Shown: in pieces, positions 46,946 to 58,100 of the stretch
How the letters are laid out: the number at the start of each line of letters is the position of its first letter
Numbering within the stretch: the first letter of the stretch is position 1
From: Candidatus Obscuribacterales bacterium
Lineage (GTDB): Bacteria > Cyanobacteriota > Vampirovibrionia > Obscuribacterales > Obscuribacteraceae
Length of the DNA: 64,000 nucleotides
Assembly: GCA_020050685.1 (NCBI GenBank)
Contig: JAGVKG010000029.1
Span: 186,001 to 250,000 of the forward strand
Reading direction: 5' to 3'
Made by a program: the position numbers and the translations under genes
The notes under the pieces: generated by a model
Databases searched by the model: none
What the model was told of the DNA's origin: nothing
What the model saw: only the letters and a program-made list of their open reading frames with translations

Positions 46946-48421
46946 ATGTCTTTGCAAAGTACAGATGCGCAAAAGAAAAACTCAAGTGCCACCACGGGTA
47001 GTGACACTGCAATTGCCGTAATTAATCCTGCAACTGAAGAAGTTATTGATACCGTCAAACGCGGCACCGCAGAAGATGCGAACAAAGCAGTGGCAAAAGC
47101 AAAGAGAGCCTTTCGTGAATGGTCGCGTACACCGGCAAATACACGTGCTCATTTGTTGCACGAAGCAGCGGCAAAAATGCACGCTCACAAAGACCGCATT
47201 ATCGAACTTTTGACATTGGAAGAAGGCAAACCGGTTTGCGAAAATGAAGAAGAGTTTGAATGGCTGACGAACACCTTTGATTATTATGCTGAGCTTGGCA
47301 GACATGAGCGCGGGCGCGTTTCGCCATCCGGTGAGTACACTCAATTGAACATGGTGCTCAAAGAGCCATATGGTGTTGCCGCCTGTATTATTCCTTGGAA
47401 TTATCCCTTGCTATTGATGGCGTGGAAAGTAGCACCGGCACTGGCTGCCGGCAATACAGTAGTGATCAAACCAAGTGAACTGACACCACTTTCCACACTT
47501 TATATTTTCGAAAAATGCTGGGATCACTTTCCGGATGGCGTGATCAATATTGTCACCGGATATGGTGCCGAAGTTGCAGAACCACTGGTCTTGCATCCTG
47601 ACGTTCCAGTCATAGCCTTCACCGGAAGTTTAGCAATCGGACAACGCATCGCATCACTAGCGGCACCAATGATGAAGAAGCTACATCTTGAACTTGGTGG
47701 CAAAGATGCATTTGTGATTGCAGAAGATGCCGATCCGGAAATGGCAGCTCGTGCCCTTGCCTATGCAGCACTAACAAATGCCGGTCAAGTTTGCACTTCT
47801 ACAGAGCGTGTTTATCTGCCAAGCAAAAAGGCCAAGGAATTTACGGAAGCACTAATTGCTCACGTAAAATCACTCAAACTTGGTGCCGGCATGGATCCAC
47901 AAACCGATATGGGACCGATGATCGGTGCAACCTATCGAGAAAAAGTTGAAGGACACGTTGCCGAAGCAATAGGCAAAGGCGCACGACTTTTGACTGGTGG
48001 CAAGCGTCCGGAGAAATTGAAAGTTGGCTACTACTATGAACCAACCGTACTGGCAAATGTTGATCACAACATGGTGATCATGCGCGAAGAAACATTCGGA
48101 CCAGTCATCCCTCTTATGGAATATAACTCATTCGACGAAGCGATTGAATTAGCAAACGATTGCATGTTTGGCTTGGGCGCATGCTTGCTCACAAGCGACA
48201 CTCTCAAAGCCAAGATGTTCTTGGAAGAAGTGAAAGCCGGAACCATTTGGATCAACGATCCGCTAACCGATAATTACGCTGGACCATTTGGCGGAATGAA
48301 ACTGAGCGGTGGCGCACGTGAGCTTGGTCAAGAAGGACTCGACGAATTCCGCGAAACCAAACACGTACACTGGGAATTCAACACCAAGCCGAAATCCTGG
48401 TGGTATCCCTACGGCAAATAA
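46946..48421 (+). CDS. NAD(P)-dependent aldehyde dehydrogenase
   Basis: A 491-residue member of the ALDH superfamily with a typical length. It oxidises an aldehyde to the acid in the cytoplasm. The N-terminus has 'INPATEEVIDTV', the cofactor site 'IIPWNYPLLLMAWKVAPALAAGNTVVIKPSE', and 'FTGSLAIGQRI'. The general base is Glu249 in 'LELGGKDAF' and the nucleophile Cys283 in 'NAGQVCTSTERVY'. Late blocks 'EETFGPVIPL' and 'PFGGMKLSGGARELGQEG' are intact. Such a pattern fits the betaine-aldehyde/succinate-semialdehyde group, but substrate cannot be fixed from sequence. Starts at ATG after AAAGGAAG. The gene stands alone. Confidence 0.93.
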   Translation: MSLQSTDAQKKNSSATTGSDTAIAVINPATEEVIDTVKRGTAEDANKAVAKAKRAFREWSRTPANTRAHLLHEAAAKMHAHKDRIIELLTLEEGKPVCENEEEFEWLTNTFDYYAELGRHERGRVSPSGEYTQLNMVLKEPYGVAACIIPWNYPLLLMAWKVAPALAAGNTVVIKPSELTPLSTLYIFEKCWDHFPDGVINIVTGYGAEVAEPLVLHPDVPVIAFTGSLAIGQRIASLAAPMMKKLHLELGGKDAFVIAEDADPEMAARALAYAALTNAGQVCTSTERVYLPSKKAKEFTEALIAHVKSLKLGAGMDPQTDMGPMIGATYREKVEGHVAEAIGKGARLLTGGKRPEKLKVGYYYEPTVLANVDHNMVIMREETFGPVIPLMEYNSFDEAIELANDCMFGLGACLLTSDTLKAKMFLEEVKAGTIWINDPLTDNYAGPFGGMKLSGGARELGQEGLDEFRETKHVHWEFNTKPKSWWYPYGK

Positions 48422-48530
48422 GCCCGGCTAATCTTGGATTCTAAGCATGTATCGAAATAGTAACAATTAGTGCTCTCATTTTGATTTAATCAGCACTAGC
48501 TTGGGCATAGCTTAGGCAAGGGATTTACCA

Positions 48531-49274
48531 ATGCGAATATTCGTCACCATTATCACGATAATAGCGATAATAGCTTTGCTTGATCAGCATGCTTGGGCGA
48601 CTGCCGACTTAATGTCACGCTGTCGCGGCATCGCCCAAATAGATTTACGCGGTCAAAGTATCATTGATGGCCGTGACCTTGTGGAAGAAACTTTGCACAA
48701 AGTACAAACATTCAACGACTATTCATGTGAGTGTATTTGCTTTAGTTTCCTACATCCTCAGCCGAGACAATCACAAGCACATTTTCAATTCAAGAAACCA
48801 AATTTGATTCGGGTGCAGATCTCATCGAATGATTTTCGTAATGGTTCAATAGTCGCGCGTTGCCCCGATGGAAGAATCAAAGGCGCTGGTGGCGGATTAC
48901 TGTCTGCTCTGGTTATGGATCTAGATGAGGATTCCCGCATGCTCAAGCTTCCATCGGGTCGCAACGTTCTAAAATCTGATTTCAATACTGTTCTTACGGA
49001 AATGAAGTCCGAGATTAGCGGGGGTTCAATTTGTAAAGCCACCAAAGCACCAACAACTGTGCAAGCCTTGGATGGCAAAGAGACTGTTTACGTAGTAGAT
49101 CTTTACAAACAGTCACCATCTGGAGACTCGCTAGTTCAGCGGCTGCTCATCGATCCAAATACATCTCTTCCAGTCGAATGGGCATATTTCCGCGATGGAC
49201 AAATCGTCAGCACCGTGGCCTTTCACAACATCAGTATAAACAAAGGAGTCAGTAATGATGTCTTCCAGTTATAG
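48531..49274 (+). CDS. Exported protein, LolA/DUF1571-like (weak)
   Basis: The 247-residue product has an N-terminal signal peptide (hydrophobic 'FVTIITIIAIIALL', then 'HAWA'). The mature part shows an alternating beta pattern with 'HFQFKKPNLIRVQI', 'CPDGRIKGAGGG', 'VVDLYKQ' and 'LLIDPNTSLPVEWAYFRDGQIVST'. These phrases resemble the lipoprotein-carrier LolA fold and DUF1571 family: a 'phosphate/lipid' sheet where 'P-xx-IR' and 'ID...LPV' strands are conserved. Four cysteines occur early (one CxC pair in 'CECICF'). Overlaps the next gene by 20 bases, which implies coupled translation and a shared envelope function. The family call is tentative. Confidence 0.65.
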   Translation: MRIFVTIITIIAIIALLDQHAWATADLMSRCRGIAQIDLRGQSIIDGRDLVEETLHKVQTFNDYSCECICFSFLHPQPRQSQAHFQFKKPNLIRVQISSNDFRNGSIVARCPDGRIKGAGGGLLSALVMDLDEDSRMLKLPSGRNVLKSDFNTVLTEMKSEISGGSICKATKAPTTVQALDGKETVYVVDLYKQSPSGDSLVQRLLIDPNTSLPVEWAYFRDGQIVSTVAFHNISINKGVSNDVFQL

Positions 49275-49977
49275 TGTCTCGCACACTCATCCCAATCTGC
49301 ACCAGAGAAGCGCGTTTGCGAAATCACGCTTCATAAAGTCAGTTGGAAGCATATTCATCCTGGCTCTGCTTGTCGCAGGACTAACTTTACCTGTGCTAGC
49401 AGCTGATAGCGAGAAAGCAACGACGCAATCTCAGAAAGCCAAAGCATCATCCAGTGAAGAGTACATCCTATCACTCGATGATATTAGAGATGTTGGCCTC
49501 TCTCTTCTACAAATTAGGCACCAAGCCATTTTCATTTACATGGAGGCCACACGCACACAACTTCCAACCAATGCAAGCTGCAGGATAGTCGAACCAAGCG
49601 TCATACCAGTGCATCATGCAGGCTCAAGGGAAAAATATCTTCCTTGCCGGCACGACTGGCTTGTGTTTTTTATCGGCAGCATGGAGCCTGTGATTCGCAT
49701 GATGGCGCATGACGTCAAAGACTTCCAAAGCGGAACTTACAAATTGGAAATTCCGCATGCCGACAAGGAACTGTTCAACAAACTTTGGCAAGAATGGGAA
49801 GACGGAGTGGCGCAATTGAATAAATCTCTTGATAAAACTTACGACCTGCTGAACAATGACATCACCGACAATCAAGCCATTGCCGACCAAGCAGTGGCGA
49901 TTTTCAATACGACGGAAAAGCTGGAAGACATTCGCTTGAAGGCGCATTATATGGTGCAAGCCAGTCTTAAAAAATGA
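49255..49977 (+). CDS. Unknown exported helical protein
   Basis: ATG 49255 follows AAAGGAG and overlaps the upstream gene by 20 bases. The 240-residue product has a basic N-region and a signal peptide core at about residues 29-49, ending 'PVLAAD'. The mature part is mostly alpha-helical with two cysteines ('ASCRIVEP' and 'LPCRHDW', about 22 residues apart) that could form a disulphide. A long C-terminal helical stretch ('LNKSLDKTYDLLNNDITDNQ') follows. No family is recognised. Partner of the LolA/DUF1571-like protein by position; converges with recQ 12 bases away. Confidence 0.75.
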   Translation: MMSSSYSVSHTHPNLHQRSAFAKSRFIKSVGSIFILALLVAGLTLPVLAADSEKATTQSQKAKASSSEEYILSLDDIRDVGLSLLQIRHQAIFIYMEATRTQLPTNASCRIVEPSVIPVHHAGSREKYLPCRHDWLVFFIGSMEPVIRMMAHDVKDFQSGTYKLEIPHADKELFNKLWQEWEDGVAQLNKSLDKTYDLLNNDITDNQAIADQAVAIFNTTEKLEDIRLKAHYMVQASLKK

Positions 49978-49989
49978 ACGTCGTCGCCC

Positions 49990-51957
49990 CTACGCTTCGT
50001 TGATCAATTGTAGGAACATATCGCCGTATTGCTGTAATTTCTTATCGCCGATACCGTGGACCATGCGCATTTGGGCGAGTGTTTTCGGTCTGACTTGGAT
50101 CATTTCTTTTAGTGTCGCATCACTAAAGATTACATATGGTGGCACTTTGCGCTCGTCAGCCAATGTGCGGCGGAGCTTACGCATGGCGTCAAACAAGTTC
50201 TCATCAGCATCGCTAGAGGCTTCACTTATTGAAGCTCTACCAGGTGATTTCCTGACTTGTGCTTTCTTCTTAACTAGAGATTGCATGAGTTTGACTTGAC
50301 GCTCGTTACGCATCACTTCCCAGGCATTCTTTGTCAGTGATACAACTGAGACACCAAGACCAGCAGCAGTTTCAATTTGTTCTTGCGCCAGTGCCCCTTG
50401 ATGAATCAACTGGAATATCCAATCACGTAGATCATCAATACTTTGTTCGCGCAAGATCCCATAGGTGCTTATGGCTTGATGTCCTCTATCACGAATATTT
50501 TTTGTATTGTCCCCGCGCAGGACACCAATCAAGTAAGAAACGCCATAACGCCCCTTCAGACGCGCAACACAAGAAAGGATTTTCTGTGCCAACACTTGCC
50601 CATCATCCACAGCAATTGTTTGCCCCAAGCAGATATCACACGCAGCGCACGATTCTTTGCTAAATTCCTGACCGAAATATCGAACTAAAATTCCATGGCG
50701 ACAGCTACCAATGCGACAGTAATTGCTCATTTCGTTCAGGTGAGCAATTGCACTTTCCACATAAGCGTTATCAATGCCAGCTTCGCGAGCCGATCTTTCG
50801 ATAAGTCCCTTCCAAGTAAAGAAGTCAGAGCCCGAATGTAAAAGCACACATTCTGCAGGCAGTCCGTCTCGCCCTGCACGCCCTGCTTCTTGTTGATAGT
50901 GCTCCAATGATTTCGGCATTCCCGCATGAATGACATAACGCACGTTTGATCTGTCGATTCCCATGCCAAAGGCAACCGTTGCCACCACGACATCACAACG
51001 TTCTTGCAAAAATGCATCTTGCGTTTTCACTCTAGCTTCCGCAGGCATACCGGCATGATACGGTTTTGCGCTGATTCCCGCCTTCACCAATTTCGCACAT
51101 AATTCATCGACATCCGCTCTGCTGATGCAATAAACGATGCCACCTTGTTTTGGATAACGTTCTATAACGCTCAACACTTGATCGACAAGCGAGCCGTGAC
51201 GAGAAACAACACTATATTGCAAATTGGATCGATCAAAATCACCAATCAGTATTTCCGCATCTTTCAATTCAAGTTGTTTGACAATATCCAGACGCACTCG
51301 TTCGGTCGCGGTTGCAGTATACGCATGCAAGGAAACATGCGGAAATAGCTTCCTCAATCGGCCAAGTTGCCGATATTCCGGACGAAAGTCATGGCCCCAA
51401 TGACTGACACAATGAGCTTCATCAATTGCCAAAGCCTTAAAATCAATCTGGCGCAAGAGCTCACAAAATTCATCCTGCAACAAGCGCTCAGGCGAAACAA
51501 AAAGCAATTGCACTTTTCCCAGAAGCACTTGCTTGGCTTCATCAAGTCGGCAAGCAAGATCTCTTGAACTATCAAGTCGCACAGCATTGATTCCGCAAGC
51601 CTTCAATCCATCCACTTGATCTTTCATCAGAGAAATCAAGGGAGAAACTACAACAGTAGTGCCGCCAAGCAGAACAGCCGGCGCCTGATAGCAAAGTGAT
51701 TTGCCTCCGCCCGTTGGCATTACCACCAAAGAATCCCGCGCATTCAATACAGCTTCACAAGCTTCTCTTTGCAAAGGTCTAAATTCATGAATGCCCCAAA
51801 ATTGGGCAACAATAGATTGCAACTCTGCATCCCTTGAGGATTGAGTCTGCTCATTTTTGTATATAGTTGCCGTGCGATTCCCTTGCCGCTCGTCAGACGA
51901 ATCGGCAAACTGAGAGCTAGCATGTTTATCTTTGTCCACGCCAAAATGCTCACGCAC
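49990..51957 (-). CDS. recQ: ATP-dependent DNA helicase RecQ
   Basis: 655 residues, the typical RecQ size. It unwinds DNA 3' to 5' in recombination and fork repair. Motifs in order: 'FRPLQREA' (motif 0, about 59-66), Walker A TGGGKS at 82-87, DEAH at 179-182, 'AYTATAT', 'QQEAGRAGRDG' (motif VI). The zinc-binding RQC part shows four cysteines (Cys-x5-Cys, then Cys-x2-Cys-x2-Cys) in 'CRIGSCRHG' and 'CAACDIC'. A C-terminal HRDC domain is shown by 'VPPYVIFSDATLKEMIQVRP' and 'MVHGIGDKKLQQYG'. The first 45 residues, from a GTG start with no strong ribosome site, are not conserved, so the start could lie further in. Confidence 0.95.
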   Translation of the reverse strand: MREHFGVDKDKHASSQFADSSDERQGNRTATIYKNEQTQSSRDAELQSIVAQFWGIHEFRPLQREACEAVLNARDSLVVMPTGGGKSLCYQAPAVLLGGTTVVVSPLISLMKDQVDGLKACGINAVRLDSSRDLACRLDEAKQVLLGKVQLLFVSPERLLQDEFCELLRQIDFKALAIDEAHCVSHWGHDFRPEYRQLGRLRKLFPHVSLHAYTATATERVRLDIVKQLELKDAEILIGDFDRSNLQYSVVSRHGSLVDQVLSVIERYPKQGGIVYCISRADVDELCAKLVKAGISAKPYHAGMPAEARVKTQDAFLQERCDVVVATVAFGMGIDRSNVRYVIHAGMPKSLEHYQQEAGRAGRDGLPAECVLLHSGSDFFTWKGLIERSAREAGIDNAYVESAIAHLNEMSNYCRIGSCRHGILVRYFGQEFSKESCAACDICLGQTIAVDDGQVLAQKILSCVARLKGRYGVSYLIGVLRGDNTKNIRDRGHQAISTYGILREQSIDDLRDWIFQLIHQGALAQEQIETAAGLGVSVVSLTKNAWEVMRNERQVKLMQSLVKKKAQVRKSPGRASISEASSDADENLFDAMRKLRRTLADERKVPPYVIFSDATLKEMIQVRPKTLAQMRMVHGIGDKKLQQYGDMFLQLINEA

Positions 51958-52033
51958 AGGAAATGCCTACAAGTTTACGCCGACCTGCACAAATTATGTA
52001 GTTAATTAGATGTGGTTTTCGCACAGTTGCCAA

Positions 52034-52063
52034 GCATCGCGACATGTACATATAGAGCGATGC
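52034..52063 (-). other. Hairpin downstream of paralogue 3
   Basis: GCATCGC (52034-52040) and GCGATGC (52057-52063) form a seven-base stem with a 16-base loop, about 40 bases after the stop of paralogue 3 on the minus strand. No T-tract follows, so it is only a possible terminator ahead of recQ. Confidence 0.3.
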
Positions 52064-52105
52064 ATCATCCGAGATCACACATGCTGGTAAGTCTGATCAG
52101 AGATT

Positions 52106-55100
52106 CTAATGCGATAACGTCAAAAGTTCATCGGCGATTTCTTGTTCGTCGCACTCACCTGTATCTACAAGTAGTTCGCCTTGAGCTGAGCCGTTACTAT
52201 CGGAATGAGTGAAGCTGATATTCTTTGCTTCGATTTGCACTGCGCCTTGAATTTGGATTGCCGTAGCGGGAGCCTTGCCTGCGTCGAAAATAATATTTCT
52301 GCCTTGAGCAGTAAGAAGATTGTCCGGTGCTTGTGTAGTGATACCATTCTTGCCGTAGAAAATGTTTCCGCCGGCCGTAATTGTCGTTTGAATATTGCCA
52401 GGTGCATTGCCTGGAATTGGTTTTGATGGAACCGAACCAATAACGATATTCACATTTCCTAAACCAGTTGTTGCAGATGATGCTTGAAGCATTGCCGCAT
52501 TACCAATCGTGATTGTCGGATTGGTGCTGGAAGTATTCCGAATTGTCAGCGTACCGTTAACGGCCGATACAGTCTGGTTGGCATTGACCGTGAGCGCACC
52601 AGCGGAGGCTACAAGATTTATGGAACCGTTTTCTGTACTGAGATTGTTGACTGTCAACGCACCTTTGTTGGAAACATTCATGGTGCCACCACTTTCGGAC
52701 GCTAACATGGTAAGTGCACCAGTGTTGCTAATTGCCGTGACTCCGGCACCTGTGGTGTGTGAATCGATTGTCCCATTGATGTTGGTAATAATTGGTTTGG
52801 CAAGTGCGCCGACATTACCCGTCGTACTCGATAGCACCAAACTGGACCCAACGATCAGCCCATAAGTCGATGCCACAATACTGCCAGAACCGTCAGCAGT
52901 AATTGCGACACTGCTCGCCGCGCTTCCGATGGGACCAGCAAGATAGATGGATCCATTTGATCCGGCGTTCGTACTAAAGCTAATTGTCGGAGCGTTTATC
53001 GGCCCTGGTTTCAACAGGACTAGATTGCCGGTCGCTCGAATATTCAAAGTGCCACCAGCTACCGCCTTAACGACGGACAATGTGTAGGCTGGCAATGAGC
53101 CATCTGCCCCGTTCATGTAAACATCACCTGTGGTATCAACAGATAATTTCGACGCGGTTGTTTGCAATGGCGTAGCCAAGGCACCCAAGTCTCCTGACCC
53201 GCTGGCTAAGGTCACGACTGCACCATTTATTACCTTGCCGTTTGCTTGTGTTATCGCACCGGTTCCATTGGCGGAAAGAGTTGTCTTGCCACCTACCATG
53301 CCAACATTGTTCAACAAATTAATATCACCATTGCTGCCATTCGTTTGAAGCACGAACGTACTTACACCAACGATATCTACTCCAACATCGAGATCACCGT
53401 TATTCAACAATTGGAACGTTCCGCCGGATGCAGCAAGCAATTGAGCATCACCAGTGTTGGTGATGTACACTTTGCCTTTTGTACCGGTGGTTACCGAGAG
53501 TTCTTCTGCTACTGTTTTAATTGGCAGCTTCGAGTCACCAATGCTACCCGAGCCGCTAGCGAGAGTGACGGTAGTACCTGTAATAGTATGCGCAATATTA
53601 TTGACGGTGACCGAACCTGAACCTCCGGCCGTAATCGATACCGTGCCACCAGCCTGCCCGACATTTCCTCCCAACGAAATTTTAGATCCGCCTTGCAGCA
53701 CAACTTCGTTAGCTACGATTGCACCAGTTGTTGTAAGCGATCCAGAGGTCACAACTTTGAAAGTTTCGCTTCCGGGCAGTGTCGCACCCGCGAGCACCAT
53801 TGAGCCGGTATTGTTGATGAATATACTTCCTGTGCCAGCCAACGTAAGAGCAGTAGTTGCCAAATTCACCGAGGCACCGGAGGATCCGACATCACCGCTG
53901 CCACTTGTAATTGATACTGACTTGCCAGCGACAAGAGCACCAGGAGCAGTCGTGAACGTGCCTGCACCACCGACGGTGCTAAACGTCATCAGTTGCGTGT
54001 TTTTGCCAATGCTTGTGCCGACTGCTATTCCACCTTGGTGATTCTTAACAGTCACATTACCGGCAGCCAAATTTCCTGATATCGTCAACACACTAGCATT
54101 GGTATCAAATTGAAAAATCGAAGATGCAGATGAGGCAGCCAACGTAACAGCACCAGTTCTTACATCGTTTATGAAAACATTTTTGCCTTTCGTTACAGCC
54201 GATACGCTAGCAGCATCCACCGTCAATGGCGAAAGAGCAGATGTACCCATATTGCCACTACCAGAAAGCAGCGACAGCGAGTTAGCAAAGACTGTACCGC
54301 CTGTCTGGGTGATCGCACCACTACCAAGCGCCTTGAGAGTGACGGAGCCTGATGACAATGCGGAATTGAGATCCGCACCCAGTGTAATCGCAACATTTCC
54401 ATTCAATCCACCAAGTGTCATCGTAGCTGCAGAAATGACACCTGATGTTGTCACTCCACCAGTGGTGAGAATCTGCAGTGTCGCACCAATTGTTGACGTA
54501 CCAATATTCAGTACACCAACATTATTGACGAAAGCCGATCCGGATGTGTTGACAATCAAACTATTGCCAGCTGTATTAATTGGCAAAAGCAACGAACCAA
54601 TATTTCCAGAGGTACTCGATAGTGCAATCGATAGTCCACTGATCTGCCCGTTTGCCGTGCGCACAATAGAACCACTGCCACCGGCTGACACGGTCGCGGA
54701 ATTGAAACCAAACAATCTGCCTGTCACATTAACACTGCCATTGTTTGTTGTTTCAACAGATAAATCAGTATTGCCGCCGATGATACCAGTAGCGGCGATA
54801 TCTCCACCGACAGAAAGATTGAGTGCGCCATCACTGCGTAATTGTCCTGTGCCGGCAACCACGAGTACTGGACCTGGCTGAGTGGAATTGATTGTCAGAT
54901 TGCCCACGGAGCCACCAAGTGGGCCATTGATGAAGTACATATTGCCGCCGACAATTGCTTGTTGTGTCGTGCTTGTGTTTGTCAGTGAGACACTCACCAA
55001 ATTAGTGTCATCGAAATTCATGAAAGCAACCGTCACACCGGCTGGAATGTTTTGCGCAGATAAACCGACCAAAGTCGAATCATTGGGGAAGGTAATCGAT

Positions 55101-58100
55101 CCACCAACTGCTTGTCCAAGACTATTGACGACAAGCACACCACCCAGTTCACCTTGTATTTGCAAAGTGCGCAACTCGGTGACTGTTGCCGGATCCGTAA
55201 GATCAAGACTAGAAATAATTGGACCAGTATTGCCACCGATCAAGACACTGCCAGCTAAATGAATTGCCGAACTCGAAAGCGATCCCGTATCGAATACGAC
55301 TTGCGATGACACTGCCACCACAACGTTAGTTGGACCAGCAGCACTAATGCCATTGTCTCCAAAGAAAACTTGTCCGCCGTTTGCGGTGGCGACAGATACT
55401 TGAGCATGCGTAGGTCCTTCTGCCGGTGTAACTGGAAGATCACCAATCAAAATGTGCATGTCGTTTTGCGGAGCCAATAGTAACGAATTGGCACCAACAG
55501 TGATTGAACCAGTACTCGTATCTTTGTTTGCAAGTTTCAGTGTGCCACCAAGTGCCTTAAGCGTGGACCCGGCATTCACAGTTAACGCAACATTGCTTGC
55601 ACCTGGACCATTGCCGGCAACGACATGAAGATTTCCGGCAGTCGTGTTTATCGATCCAAGTACCAGGTTATTTATTGCGCTAGTCACACTAAATGAAGCA
55701 GCGTTGCCGAAAAGAGATCCAGTAATTGATTTGAATGAAACATTTACTTGTCCTGTTCCGGCATTGAATTTGACTTGGGAGCCGGCACCTAGAGCTGATA
55801 ATGTGCCATTGCCAGAACTAACTGTAGAAACATTTCCAGCACTTGTGTCGTTGAAAAGAATATGACCGGCTGATGCGGTAATTGATGATGACGCACCGAA
55901 TGTCAGACTCAAGGCGTTGCTTACACCTGTTCCTTGAATGTTGATGTGGCCACCAGCATTTGTAATCGTGCCATTGAGCACAAGGGTCGGAGTCGAAATG
56001 GTCGCTGTACCGGCCACATCACTGATCTGCAATGTACCGTGAATGGTGGCACTTGTTGTATAAGGCAAGTTATTAACCCTATCAACCAAAGTAACGCTGG
56101 CAGGAAGAACTAGCGTTGAGAAACCACCGCCAGGAATATTGCCCTGCGAAACTGAAATTGTTCCACCCATAGCCGCACCTTGCGCACTCAATGTGACACC
56201 TTGATTGCCTGTCGCCAACTTCTGAATAATTGCTACCAATTCAGCAGGTGTTACATTGTCACCATCTTCATAAGGCACATTTGGCTGACCTTGCTTATCG
56301 ATAAAAACAGTTGTACTGCCGCCACCGGCTGGCGAAAATGTTCCACTTGCGACAGTACCCGACATTTGATTTCCATTGATGTCGATTGCACCAGCTTGAG
56401 GTCCTGCAGCAATTGCACCGAAAGTGTGACTGCCCGCACCACTTGCTCCGACTGTAAATGATCCAGACAATACTAAAGGGATGTTTGCATTTGTGCTGGT
56501 GTAATCAGCATTTACATTATATTGAACGACCGTCGCCGCACCACTTATTGTCACAGATCCACCAGAGCCAAGAGCTAAAAGTGATGCATTGCCAAATGTG
56601 GACGCGATCGTATACGGCGCCCAAAAGTCATTGGCATCACTTGCCACAATAATAGTTTGACCATCCAAAACTATTGATCCACCTGCCCCACCGGCACCAC
56701 CGGAAACAAGTCCGTCTTGATCAGATGCACCTGCTGATCCAAGAGCACCACCAGCGCCACCAACATCTCCACCTGACGCAGCTCCGCCCCCACCGCCTCC
56801 GCCACCTAGTGCACCGGCTATACCACCGGCACCCACAGAACCGGCTGCTCCCGTTGAGCTGTTCATCCAGTAATCAGGAAATGTGTTTGAGTTCCCTCCA
56901 AATCCGCGAACTTGACCGCCACCACCACCACCGCCTCCTGCGGATCCACTGCCCTTGCCACCACCGCCGGCAAGTCCCAGCGACGCACCACCGCCTCCGC
57001 CACCGGCACTAGCAGAATCTTTACCGCCGGCTCCACCGCCGCCTCCTCCTGAGGCTGAAAGATAATAGTCCACAGAAATCGTACGGGCATTAAGGTCAAT
57101 GGATCCGCCATCACCACCTTCACCACCAACGCCGCCGGCACTTCCGCCGGCACCGCCCGCGCCACCACCACCACCTGCCTCTATTGCAGTAACTTCGATG
57201 GTGCCTGATAAAGCCGTCAATATTACATCTCCACCGTTGCCACCATCACCACCTTCAGCATTTCCGATTAAGGCTGATCCGCCATTTCCTCCTGCAGCAG
57301 AGATGGCGATACATGGTGAACATGGTCCTCCCGGAAGAATTGAAATACCGCCGTTTGTCGATGTTATTGAAACATCACCAGCATGTCCGGCATTGAAGGC
57401 AATTGAATCCGATCCGCCAGCGCCACCAAATGTCTGAATGTTGAATACATTGACATTGCTTCCAGCATTAATCGTCACATTGCCACCATTGGCACCGTTA
57501 CCACCAAGGGCGGATCTGATACCATTCAAACCATTTGCCATAATCGCGCCAGCGACATTTACTTCGTTTCCTGCCGTCAGCGTCACATCTCCGTTACCAG
57601 ATTTGATGCTCACGGGTATCGTCATTCTATTGTGCGAGATCGAACCAATAGCATTTTCCAATGGGGTATTTGGGGTATTCGGAGGATTGACAGAAAGTAC
57701 ACCTGCTGCTCCACCAGATCCAGCATGAACTGGAATATCTAAATTGGGAGTAGAAGCTGGTGTCACTGGTGCATCAGCAAATACCTCGGCAAAAAATATT
57801 GCCGTACCGACAGCAGCAAAGGCAATGCCGACATAATCATGATTGACCAAGTGATATCTATGATTAAACGGGCCTATAGGCTCATCCATCATTGCCTCAT
57901 GATTCGAATCGAAAGCTTGTTTTGGTGTAAGTGTTCCACCCCAGGCGAGCCCTAAATTGTCATAGCAACAACCGGTCGAATTAGTGTTAATTCCAATTGC
58001 ACTACCACGCACGGTCGCCCCAGCACTACGCAACTCATAGTGACCGTAATAACCTGTTGAGGCAATGTATTCAATCTCGGCCTTTGCTAATTTCACCAAC

